Part shown: positions 53,298 to 64,000 of the stretch, piece after piece
Numbering within the stretch: position 1 is the stretch's first letter
Layout of the letters: the number at the start of each line of letters is the position of its first letter
Program-made: the position numbers and the translations under genes
Origin: Spirodela intermedia
Taxonomy: Eukaryota; Streptophyta; Magnoliopsida; Alismatales; Araceae
DNA: 64,000 nt
Direction of reading: 5' to 3'
NCBI GenBank assembly: GCA_902729315.2
Contig: LR746267.1
Coordinates: 7,690,424-7,754,423 of the forward strand
The notes under the pieces: model-generated
What the model saw: only the letters and a program-made list of their open reading frames with translations
Told to the model about the DNA's origin: nothing
Databases searched by the model: none

Positions 53298-55420
53298 AGA
53301 CCTGTTTCTACAGGTGAACACGTTGAAAGAGACCCAGCCGCCCACTTTTCTTGAATCGCCGCCCCGAGGTGATGGGAGAAGGAGCCCCGAGCTTCTTAAA
53401 GGTGATCGCCGGAGAGGTTGAAGGCCGTCGGGGGGGGGGGAGGAGAGGAAAAGGATGGTAGAATGTTTTCGGAGAAAAGGCTGACAGAACAGACGCTTAC
53501 ATAGGGAAGAGAGAGAGAGAGAGACAGAAAGTCAGAGAGATTGTAAGGTCAGAGACTGTGATATGATGAGCCAGAGAGGTTGAGGTCGTCAGCGAGGGGT
53601 GAGATCACTGCTCAACCCAGGTGCCCGCCTGGGTCCTCACTCCCCTTCGTCGCAACTTCCCTTCTCCGCAGCCATTAGAGACTCTTCAAGCTCTCTCTCT
53701 CTCTCTCGCTCTCGTAAGAACCTTGGGGAGCCGTTTCTCCCTTTTTTGGCGCCTTGCTTCGCTTGGCTCGCCAGGTGGGAGAAGGCAGCAGTGGGAGGAG
53801 AGAGAAAGGGCTTCAACGTGTTCGACGGCGAGGCGGCCGAAAAGCGCGGAAGAGGGGGGTGCCCGGATGATACGAGGAAGAAAGCCTCTGTAGAGAGGAT
53901 TCCATGAATACCCAATTTCACAGGGATTTTTTTAAAAAATAGTCTTTCTATGAATTACATGGCACAAACAATAAATCGGTGCGAAGATTATCGATGAACT
54001 CTTATATTCTATTAAAAGGGCCGCTGAGGTCCTACGTGTCAGGTGGCCATATGCCACGTGAGACTGACCGAGCCAGCTGCCATGTCCAGTTTTTTCTTCT
54101 GCTCTTCCGCTAAAAGCCAATATTTAAACACAAAAATATTAATCAATGCCACGTTCGTGGTGTACTATTATTGACGTCATAATATCCCCCCCCACTAAAT
54201 GGGTGATGTTGTCTTCAGTTATTATCGATCATAATCATACACGTGGCGTTTGTCGCGGTTGATCGGGCCGATGTCCAAAGAGAAGCCCGGAATATGCTCA
54301 CGGGCCTGCCCTGCCCAGCCATGATCGGGGGAGAGAGAGAGAGAGAGTCCAGAGACCTTTTTCCCCGGGCCTAATGTTGAGGGCCGAGCCCGAAAAAAAC
54401 GGGCCGGGTTTATTTGGGCAGCTGATTACTCTCGATATATGGAAGATTCGGAAAAAAATAAATCAGAATCGAAGATCTACGTCGGAGCCGTACGAGAATC
54501 GGGCCACAGGGGGGCCACCGGAGTGGAACTGCTGAAATTGGATTTCAAGTGGGCCCCCGAGAGATAGAGGGCCCCACTCTGGCTTCCCTTCTTACCCACG
54601 ACGTGATTGGCTCGTAGGCGGGGGTGTTAGTCGCCTTTTGTTGTGCCGACAGGACATCACATCGGCACTGACTAACGTGGACAGAGGGCGGGACGGCGAA
54701 GGTGGAAAACGGGGGCGGGGGGGGAGGGGAATTTCTCCCAGTCGGAAAAATAAATAATAAAATAGATATCGGAAATATAAGTATTAATAATGGGGCCATG
54801 GTGACTGACGCTTTTTTCATATTTTTTATAAAAATAATACTCAACGGAATTATTATTTTCAGGAAATTACCAAAAAATGTATGAAATGAATGATATTTAC
54901 CCAAAAAAGAACAAAAGAGTCAACGTTTTTTTTTTATTGAGTGGTTAGGTGGGGAACTATGACCTGTTGCGTCTCATGTAGGCTTCCCCCGTAAGATCAC
55001 CATGCAGATGATCCTGGCCGTCCAATCGAGGAATTCGGTTGATCGAGTAGCCGGGTTGTGAGTGCGGACAGCGATCGTGTCTGAGCGATGGACACCCTTG
55101 AATGAGGCTGTCATCGACGAACCTGTCGAAGAAATCACAAGCCAAACAGAGAGCTACATCTTGTCAAACCGAGGGTGTCATCTCTCTCTCTCTCTATCTG
55201 TCTTTCTCGCCCTCTCCCTCTGAATCAATCTCTTTCTGTCGCTCACCTTCTCTCTCTCTCATCGTCTTCCCGTCGGCAAGTGCAGAAAAAAAAGCTGGTG
55301 CGAGGCAGGGTTGTGGGTTCTCTGGGAGGCCAGGGGCCACGATGCTTATGTAGCGTTTTGTCACTGTCATACCCGAGGTGAAGAGGGCTTCCATGGTTTT
55401 GTGGCCTTGTCTCTACTCTC

Positions 55421-55425
<5 letters not shown>

Positions 55426-55491
<66 letters not shown>
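55426..55491. repeat. (CT)n microsatellite
   Basis: Uninterrupted CT run followed by three CGCT units. Confidence 0.95.
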
Positions 55492-55494
<3 letters not shown>

Positions 55495-56344
55495 CGCTCG
55501 CTCAGGTAACCCATCAAGATCAACGACGTCTAAGTCTGACGATGATGGTGAACGACTAATTTTCAGATTATCATACGAAGGCATGTTAATTTAAAAATTA
55601 GTATTTTTATAGCCTTAAAAACTCTATTAGAGTGAAGTGAAGGAAAATTAAAAAATAGACAGTTCTATCTATCAAACCACACAACTCCCTTAGTGACGCT
55701 TGGATTTTAAAAAATAAATTCATGTATGTATTATTTTATAAAAATGTTTAAGATATTTTTTCAACACCTTAATTTTTGACAAAAATATGCTAATCTTCAT
55801 TTTTAATAGCTATTAATTCTGTTTATAAACTAATATCTTATTATTGCCACAAAAATATTAAGCGTTTATCCACAATTGCCTACTCAAACTTTCACACTTG
55901 TCACCCAAAAAAGTACATTCACAACTCAGGGCGCGATTCCCCACATGAGAGAGAGAGAGAGAGAGAGAGAGAGGAATGATCATGGCACAATCATGCATGA
56001 ATCGTCCCTGGACTTTAGCCGGGCGCCTTAGGTCTTGGAATCTTTGACTTTTTGTTGCCCGTATCTCCACTTAAAAATCAAACAAGAATTCATATTTCTC
56101 CCAAATTTATCCAGAAAAATGGACTTTGAACTTGTGAGCAAACCGAGGTGGATGGGTATGAGCGCGAGCTCATGTGGATGGCATCTGGTTGCTCGAATGT
56201 CGATTGCGATGATCACGAACATGAAGAGAGTTCCAGCGATTATACGCGATTATCCTATCGTGTCGTGGATGGAGTCGGTGAGAGCTGGGTTTTCTTCGAA
56301 TAATCCGTAGACTAGGCATCTAACGGACATGGGTTTATGAAATG

Positions 56345-56347
<3 letters not shown>

Positions 56348-56401
<54 letters not shown>
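56348..56401. repeat. (GA)n microsatellite
   Basis: Uninterrupted GA run of about 26 units. Confidence 0.95.
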
Positions 56402-56403
<2 letters not shown>

Positions 56404-56748
56404 GCAAAATTGTCTAGCGAGAGAAACAGGCTATGGAGGTAGCTCTAGATCATCCAGTGACAAACTTCTGGTGATGGGAATCAAAAAGTTTCATAAAAGG
56501 AAGTGGTGGAGAATCGATGGGGACAGGGCAGTGATACTATAAACGAGGAGCAAAAGCGGAATCGGAGATTTAGCAGTCGGAGGGGAAGGCGTGGTGCTGG
56601 GGGAGGCCTTGTCATCTTCCCCGTGGACGGGAATGGATTCGGCGGTGGGGTTCATGCATTCCCTGCAGTCGTCTACCTGAGCCTGGGACTGTCGTCAGGG
56701 ATGAGAGGCCCCCACATGTTGGAAAACCCACATGCTGGAAAACACTGT

Positions 56749-56796
<48 letters not shown>

Positions 56797-56797
<1 letters not shown>

Positions 56798-57149
56798 ATC
56801 TATCTAAATATCTGTAGAAAACCACTGGTCTATGCCGAGAGTTGTGATCAGATGCATCTTTGTTTTCTAGATTTCCGATCTGACGAATCTATGGATTGCA
56901 GGAGGAGAGGGACCTCTCGCCCTCTCTCTCTCTCTCTCTCTCGCTCTGGGATGACTATTCGGTCAGACAGAAACCAGAAGAACCTACAAGCAGGAATGCT
57001 CTCTCCTTCTCTCTCTCTCTCTCTGTCTATCTATCTAAATATCTGTAGAAAACCATTTGTCTACGTCGAGAACTGTGATCAGATGTATCCTTATTGTCTA
57101 GATTTGCGATTTGACGAATCTATGGATAGCACGAGGAGAGGGACCTCTC

Positions 57150-57181
<32 letters not shown>

Positions 57182-57320
57182 GCTGGGTTAAAACTATTTG
57201 TCCATTTTATAATTAGCGGCCAAGGATTTGTGATCACATGAAACAATAGGGCTGCAGAGGTAGACTAATCTCTTCTGCACCCGCCGCACGAGTCTATGGA
57301 TTACAGGGGGAGACTGATCT
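56797..57320. repeat. Tandem duplication of a roughly 231-bp unit bounded by CT runs
   Basis: TATCTATCTAAATATCTGTA plus GAAAACCA begins at 56797 and again at 57028. Both copies continue through GTGATCAGATG, TGACGAATCTATGGAT and GGAGAGGGACCTCTCG. A third, partial copy at about 57200-57320 keeps TTTGTGATCACATG and GAGTCTATGGATTACAG. Confidence 0.85.
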
Positions 57321-58245
57321 CTCTCTCTAGGTCTACTTCTTTCTCTACGTGAGACATCTTCACCATCTCCTCCCTCCCTGCCGCCGCTATCTATGAAGAA
57401 TATTGGCCGGAAGAAGAAGAAAAAGATTTCCACGTGGCAACCCACTGTTCCGCCACCTGGCAAACAACCCACCTCCAAGATACTGACCATTCCACCGCCT
57501 CCATATTATAATTGGGCTTTTACCTTTTCCGTCGAGCCCAATAAAACCGTCCAGTCAAAATGTAGCCCAAAATGGTGAAGTTGCCAAAAGCGGAATGGGG
57601 CCCAGCCTTCGCCGGTTTGCCCTGTTTTACACTTATATTAATGGCTTTCTTTATAATAATTATTTTTTCCATCGTCATTAGTGGCAGAGAATAAGGGCCT
57701 TTTTGCCTTGTCACCGGTGCAGTGATATTAATTACATCTTATTTAGGCTGTAATATTTAATTAATAATTATTAATACTTTTTAAAGGAGGGATATTAAAT
57801 TAAACATATTTTAAACCTGAAATGTCGACGTGGAGCGGCAAAATTTTAGATTTTTACGCATTTTCTTTTGGTGCCATTAATTTTTATTCCAAAAGGGGGA
57901 CCCGGTCGGTGCAGGGGATTTTCGGTTCCTCTATTGCCGCCACGTCATGCAGCTCCCCGATGGACTCTCTCTCTCTCTCTCTCGCTAACGACGTTCGTGC
58001 TCCCGCCCCTTTCTTCGCTTTGCTCGACTCTCTCTCTCTCTCTCTACGACGTTTGTGCTTCCTTTCTTCGCCTTCTTGACTCTCTTTCTCTGTCTCGGTC
58101 TCTGTTGCCTTGCTCCCGCTCCCTAGTTTCCATGAATGCCTCATACTCTTCGTTGTCTTTTCGTGTTCTTCCTGGTAGGCCGGAGAGGGGGAGGGGGTGA
58201 TACTCCGACCGGCGAGTCGGTAGAGCTCTGCAGCGTTCTGCGACC

Positions 58246-61200
58246 ATGAGGGGACGGGGTGGTCCCTACCGTTCTTCTTGGGCCCCGGGGGGATTTCCTG
58301 CGAGGGTGCTCTCACGGAGGCCTTGCTCGATCGATGATCGGCGGCAGCCTCGCGTGGCGTCCCTGCCTGCGGCGGTGTTCTCCGTCGTTCTCGAGCGAAA
58401 GCGCCACCACCGGGACCGAGGCGGAGCGGCGGATTTGGCGCCGGCAGACCTGGAAACCCTGATCGCCGACTGCCCCGTGCGGCCGAAGACCTCGATTGTC
58501 CTCAAATCGGGATCCGTAGCAGTGAAGCTCTTCTTCCCCGCGTGGCCTGATGCCCTCGAGTCGGCCGTCTACTTCTGGGGCCGCCGCCTCGACGGCGCCC
58601 ACGAGATGGCCGTTCGGGTTCTGTCCAACGTGCCGACTAACGACGAGGTCTGCGACCGCGCCGAGGAGGCCGTTCGCCTCCGCAACCTCTTCGCCGGGCA
58701 CGCGCGCGGCTTGCTGGCATGCGAGTCGGTCAGGCGGTGCGATCAGAGGATCGAGGAGGTGTCCGCCGAAATCAGGAAGCTGTCGGAGTCCATGAAGAAT
58801 CGAACAAAGCTTCCTCTCTTCCTGGAGCGTATGGCCCGGCGGAGTCGTCTCGAGGAAGAAAGAGATCAGCTCAGGCAGAAGCGGGGGGAGTTTCAGGCAG
58901 GGCTGCGCTCCATTTTGACCCTCCTCGGCGAGGAGGCAGGAGGAGAGGGCAGTGTAGGAAAGGAGGAAGGAGATGGAGTGGAGGTTTTTGGGGCCAGGGG
59001 AGAATTGGACTGGAACCAGATACACTGGCTGCTAATTCGGGAACGCAGGAGGCTGGATGAGGGACTACCCATATTTGCTTACAGGAGGAAGATACTGAAC
59101 GTGATAAATTCAAACCAGGTATCTTGGTTCCATACTCTGCTTCGACCCCATGACTGTTAGTTCTGGTTTGAGGGCTTGAATCAGCCATTTTCTGATAGAT
59201 TTAGGCTAGTTTCTCCCATCTAAGCTAATGCAATGAATTGACTGACAAAAGAGGAGTTTATTTTTCTGCTCAATTGGTATCTGATTATAGCAAGGGTCTC
59301 ATTGCAATTGCCATCACCCATAGACTCAACTGGCCCTGACTCATGGGTCACAAAAATCTAACTTGGATAGTTTAAGAATGCAGAATAATGTGTTGCATTG
59401 GGTTGAATTTTTTTTGCAGATGTTGTGGATGGAAAAGGTGCCTGAATGGCCCATATACCATAATTATTCTAGAGAAACTGAATTATAATAGAAATGGTGA
59501 CTGAGACTTGGCCCCTTGAATATGACAAACCCACCATCTTATGCTGTTGCCATTCATAGTTCAGACCAAAATTTTCTGTTATAGTTCCCAGAAAATATAT
59601 CGTCAACATGGATTGAAATGGTAGCCACTGTATGCCTTCGTCGTCCCTCACATCATAAACCTTTTACCCAACTAGAACTCTCTGTTGCAATGTTTAATGA
59701 ATATCAGTGAGCTGAATTTCTCAACTGTTAAGCATATTTATGTACATAAACCTTGATCAGAATTTTCAAATATGTGTGTTCGATTTTTCCACCTCCATGT
59801 GGATCAATCTATTTAATCCAATCATGGGAAAATCGGAATCAGACTGGTCCGACTCCAATTCAATCTCTTGGCCGTTTTAAAATTGTTCATGTCCTTCTTA
59901 GAATTCATACAGAAGCTTCAAAAACGCATGCCAAGTCCGTGAAATCCACAAGACTGATGATGCATACACGTTTGAGGGCCCACCCACTGAAGTCTGACCT
60001 CGGTTTCATCACTATACGTCATTGTTTAATTTGAATGGCCATTAATTCTCGAATTTACCCCTCACAAGAATTGCATGATGCCCTCATAGAAGTTGGGTTT
60101 CTCCCTTCTCGACCTCATGGCTGGCTTTTCTTCATGCAGGTTGTGATATTGGTAGGGGAGACTGGTTCAGGAAAGAGCACGCAGATCGTTCAGTTTCTTG
60201 CCGATGCATGGCTGGACACCCCCGGGTCGATCATCTGCACTCAGCCCCGTAAGATCGCGGCCGTCTCTCTGGCTCAGAGGGTCTCTGAGGAAAGCCACGG
60301 CTGCTGTCAAGATGACCTGGCGACTTCATATGTGACGTACTCGCCCGCCGCCAGGGCCTTCAAGTCCAAGGTGGTCTTCACAACGGACCACTGTTTCTTG
60401 AAGCACATGATGAACGATGCGAGCTTGACCGGGGTCTCCCATGTCCTCGTGGATGAAGCCCATGAGAGAAGCCTAAACACCGACCTGATCCTGGCCCTTG
60501 TGAAGAGCCTCCTCTTGCGGCGACTGGACCTGAGGCTCATTGTGATGTCCGCCACGGTCGATGCCAGAAGGCTCTCTGACTACTACTTTGGCTGCCTCAC
60601 CTTCCCCGTCGCAGGGAGGGCCTTCCCGGTGGAGGTGAAGTACGTCCCCACTGCCTCCATTGAGTTCCCCCCAGCCGCCACTTCAAAGCAGGAGGTATCC
60701 TGCGGTTCAGCAGACTATGTCGCCGATGTCGTGAAGATGGTGGGTTTGATCCACCGGACTGAGGAAGACGGAGCTGTTCTTGCGTTCCTGACATCTCAGA
60801 TGGAGGTGGAGTGGGCGTGTGAGCGGTTCGAGGCTTCTTCTTCGGCCGTCGTGCTGCCACTGCATGGGAAGCTCTCTCGTGAGGAGCAGCACCGGGTCTT
60901 CCAGAGCTTCCCAGGGAAGAGAAAGGTGATCTTCTCCACGAATATAGCTGAAACTTCTCTCACAATCCCAGGGGTCAAGTACGTGGTTGACTCCGGCGTG
61001 GTCAAAGAGAGCAGATTCGAGCCCGGCAGCGGGATGAACGTGCTCAGGGTCTGCAGGATCAGCCAGAGCTCCGCCAGGCAACGCGCTGGACGGGCAGGGA
61101 GGGCAGAGGCCGGCAAGTGTTACAGGCTCTACTCCGAGAGTGAATTCCAGTCCATGGCCATGCACGAAGAGCCCGAGATTCGCAAGGTCCACCTCGGCAT

Positions 61201-64000
61201 TGCAGTTCTCAGGATCATCGCTCTGGGTGTGAAGAATGTGCAGGAGTTTGACTTTGTCGACTCTCCGGATCCGAAGTCAGTCGACTCGGCCATTCAGAAT
61301 TTGATCCAGCTTGGTGCCGTCGTCACAACAGGAGAAGGGTTCGAGTTGACCGACACTGGCCGATCCATGACTAAGCTGGGCATCGAACCGCGTTTGGGGA
61401 AGATGATCCTCGACTGCCACAGCCGAGGGTTGAGCAAGGAGGGCGTCGTCCTCGCTGCCGTCATGGCGAACGCCAGCAGCATCTTCTGCCGGGTCGGCAC
61501 CGACGAGGAGAAGCTCAGAGCCGACTGCCTCAAGGTGCCCTTCTGCCACCGCGACGGCGACCTCTTCACCCTGCTCTCCGTCTATCAGGAGTGGGAACGG
61601 GCGCAGGAGAGCAAGAACAGGTGGTGCTGGCAGAACAGCATCAACGCAAAGTCAATGCGGCGATGCCAGGAGACGGTGGGGGAATTGGACCTCTGTCTCT
61701 ACAACGAGCTGAACATCGTCGTCCCAACTTACTGGAAGTGGGGAAAGCAGAATAGTTCTTCTGAGTACTGCAAGCTACTGAAGAAGGTCGTCCTCTCCTC
61801 CCTTGCCGAGAATGTGGCGATGTTCTCAGGCTGCGACAGGCTCGGGTATCAAGTGGCGTCTTCTGGTCAACACCTGCAGCTCCACCCCTCCTGCTCGTTG
61901 TTCGTCTACGGGAAGATGCCGACTTGGGTCGTCTTTGGTGAGATCTTGTCGGCGAAGAGGCAGTATCTGGTCTGCGTGACGGCCGTTGACTTTGACTGTC
62001 TGTACGGGATGCAGCCGCCTCCTCCGTTTGACCTCATTCGCCTGCTGGGGAAGATGATGAAGAGGAACGAGATCATCGGTGTCAGCCGCACCGTCCTGAG
62101 CCGGCTCTGCGGCAGGGGAAACAGCAATCTCCGGGGGCTCTGTTCCCGCGTTCAGAGGGCCTGCGGGGACGAGCGGATCAGGATCGAGGTTGACTTCGAC
62201 AGGGGGGCGATCCAGCTGCACGCCTCGCCGGAGGACGTCGACAAGGTCAACGCCCTCATCAACGACGCACTGGACCACGAGACCAAGTACCTGAGGAACG
62301 AGTGCACGGAGAAGCGCCTGTTCCCCAGCGATTCCCCTCCGACGGCCCTCGTCGGCGCCGGCGCGGAAATCAGGCATCTCGAGCTCGATGGGCGGCGTCT
62401 GACGGTGGAGATCTGCCACCCGGCCGCTCACTCCCTGGACGACCTCGAGCTTCTGATGGCCGTTGACCGCCACGTCTCCGGCGGAATCGCCACTGTCCAC
62501 AGGTACGGCGGCGGCGCGCCCGCCGCCGCCAGCTCGCCGGAGGCAGCTTCTGATGGGAGCAGGTGGGGGAAGATCACATTTCTCAGTCCAGATGACGCAG
62601 AGACGGCCGTCTCGGTGATGGACGGGATGGAGCTTCAGGGGTCTCCCTTGAAGGTTCGTATGCTCAAGTCGACCTTTGCCGGCGACGGTCTCCCCTTCGC
62701 CGCCGTGACGGCGAAGATCTTCTGGCCGCGGCGGCCCAGCAAGGGGGTGGCGATGGTGAAGTGCTCGCCGGCGGACGCCGCCGCCATCGCCGGCGACCTC
62801 GCGGGCCTGGTGATCGGAGTAAGACCCGTCCGCGCCGAGGTCAGCCAGAAGTACGACGACTGCGTGGTCGTCGGCGGGATTGGCAGGGACGTCTCGGAGG
62901 AGGAGATCTTCGAGGTCCTCGGCGGCGCTACGTCGAGGAGGATCGCCGCCGTCCGCCTGCTGCGCGGCGTCGCCGTCGAGCAGCCGTCCGCGAAGGCGTG
63001 CGAGGAGGCGCTGCTCAGGGAGATGTCCCCCTTCATGGCCGGCAAGCTCCTTCCCTCCGGAAGGGCCCTCCGGGTGCAGGTCTTCGAGCCGGCGCCGATG
63101 GACCACCTCATGAGGGCCCTCATCTCCTTCGATGGGAGCCTGCATCTGGAGGCGGCGAGAGCTCTGACCCGTCTCGGCGGGATGACCCTCCCCGGCTGCC
63201 AGCACTGGCAGAGGATCCAATGCCGGCAGGTCTTCCGGAGCTCCTTGACCTGCCCCTCCCACGTCTACCACGCCATCAGAACTCAGCTGGATTCCCTCCT
63301 CGAAAGCCTCAATCGGCTCCGAGGTACATTGTCTGTGTCTGTCCCTGTATGTTCGTTCTCTCAGAAGAGTAGCTCGATGTTGAAGACGACGATGAATTTT
63401 ACAAGGTGGAAGCTGTGGCATGTTTTCTCAGGTGTGGAGGTCGGTCTGGAGAAGAATGACAACGGGCTGTATCGCGTGAGGATCTCTGCGAACGGGACGA
63501 AGACCATCGCCGACCTGCGGCGGCCGCTAGAGGAGCTGATGAAAGGGAAGACAGTGGCCCACCCGGAGCTCACACCGGCGGCGACCCAGCTCTGCTGCTC
63601 CCGCGACGGCGCCGCCGCGATGAAGTCTCTGGAGCGGGAGTCGGGGACCTTCATCCTCTACGACAAGCGGAGCTCCGGGACGATCCGCATCTTCGGACCG
63701 CCGCCGGCGGTGGCGGCGGCGGAGAGTAAGCTGGTGCGGTCCCTGCTGGCGCTCCATGAGAGCCGGCAGCTCGAGGTCCCCCTCCGCGGCGGCGACCTCC
63801 CGGCGGAGCTGATGAAGGAGGTGGTGCAGAAGTTCGGGCCGGATCTGCGCGGGCTCGAGGAGAGGGTCCCCGGGGCGAGCTTCCTCCTCCACACCCGCCG
63901 CCACGTCCTGCAGATCCGCGGTCGCTTGGAGCACCGCCGGAAGGTGGACCAGATCATCGCCGAGCTCGCCGGCGACTGCGGCGGCCGGGCAACGCGGCCG
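58246..64000 (+). CDS. DEAH11: DEAH-box RNA helicase DEAH11/DEAH12 (helicase-RBR fusion), 3' end outside window
   Basis: Exons 58246-59118 and 60140-63323, and 63432 to the window end, give 1542 open codons. Residues 1-291 form a plant-specific N-terminus with a charged coiled stretch and RRLDEGLPIFAYRRKIL. The helicase core follows: Walker A GETGSGKST (297-305), DEAH at 396-399, MSAT, then TNIAETSLTIPG and QRAGRAGR of domain 2, and the HA2/OB parts (VMANASSIFCRVG; SCSLFVYGKMPTWVVFGE). Beyond lies a long region with RRM-like and KH-like repeats, which in the family ends in a RING-IBR-RING ubiquitin ligase module not reached here. All motifs look intact. The family joins RNA remodelling to ubiquitin transfer; its plant role is poorly known. 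The ATG at 58246 is the first in frame after upstream stops. Exon 2 (3184 bases) is by far the largest exon in the window. Confidence 0.93.
59119..60139 (+). other. First intron of the DEAH11/12 gene
   Basis: The donor CCAG/GTATCT and acceptor TTCATGCAG keep NSNQ-VVILVGETGSGKST in frame. The intron is AT-rich; no nested gene seen. Confidence 0.85.

Larger units (their letters stand above)
53298..58245. other. Long intergenic region rich in microsatellites, bHLH promoter to DEAH gene leader
   Basis: Nearly 5 kb without a gene I can support. G-boxes lie at 54055-54060 and 54240-54245. (GA)n occurs at 54330-54348, 55947-55972 and 56348-56401, and (CT)n at 55426-55491, 56754-56794, 57157-57180 and several shorter sites up to 58110. 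A 131-base segment is duplicated at 56797 and 57028. AT-rich stretches at 54740-54930 and 55560-55860 hold nothing recognised. Open frames here are driven by the repeats. Confidence 0.6.

Noticed and set aside
53599-53907. 102-codon plus-strand frame upstream of the bHLH gene
   Set aside because: Low-complexity Ser/Arg stretch from a CT run, no family match; promoter region.
61826-63421. 531-codon open frame on the minus strand
   Set aside because: It lies opposite the GC-rich DEAH11/12 coding exon, whose translation matches the helicase family throughout. The reverse frame is a composition effect.

Overview
The window is nuclear DNA from a flowering plant. Every gene recognised has plant-specific family members (SnRK2 kinase, VQ protein, purine permease, ATL RING-H2, subgroup Ia bHLH, DEAH11/12 helicase). 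Introns are short to medium with plant-type splice sites, promoters carry plant motifs (TGGGCY site II, histone octamer, G-box), and many exons are strongly GC-rich, which would suit a monocot. The species cannot be named from the sequence. (CT)n/(GA)n microsatellites are unusually dense, both beside genes and between them.

Layout, left to right: 1-3274, the 3' part of a SCAI-family gene (+); 3851-5487, an intron-containing histone H3.3 gene (+) with a recognisable promoter and a 5'UTR intron; 6167-11608, COX6B, cytochrome c oxidase subunit 6b (-), with a 3.4-kb first intron and a cluster of site II promoter motifs; 13296-14153, a HAIKU1/VQ9-like VQ gene (+); 16662-18699, a subclass II SnRK2 kinase in nine exons (+); 19520-21973, ribosomal protein eS6 (+). 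From about 22567 to 28318 lies a decayed Ty3/gypsy LTR retrotransposon (-). One clear retroposon built from 5S rRNA sequence is nested in it, and there is a second, more diverged one. Then come 28814-34766, PABN1 nuclear poly(A)-binding protein (+); 35869-44578, a 22-exon gene for a large plant-conserved protein of unknown function (+); 45236-46469, a purine permease (+); 48004-49248, an ATL6/31-like RING-H2 ligase (+); 49438-51245, a 2-oxoglutarate/Fe(II) dioxygenase (+); 52149-53268, a subgroup Ia bHLH factor (-); and 58246-64000, the N-terminal 1542 codons of a DEAH11/12 helicase (+), whose C-terminal RBR part lies beyond the window.

The genes are independent single transcription units, as expected in a plant, and do not form a pathway cluster. 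Housekeeping genes (H3.3, COX6B, eS6, PABN1) have promoters with the motifs expected of their class.

The most unusual content is the 649-bp insertion at 24601-25249. It has a 13-bp perfect target-site duplication, an A-rich 3' tail and 5S rRNA internal-promoter sequence at both ends, with 86-bp tandem repeats between. A similarly built, more diverged copy sits at about 26688-26965. Two probable GC-AG introns (SCAI and eS6) and a possible C2/MUN-like architecture in the unknown 1245-residue protein also merit a look. All exon borders are read from splice-site motifs and reading-frame continuity, without transcript evidence.
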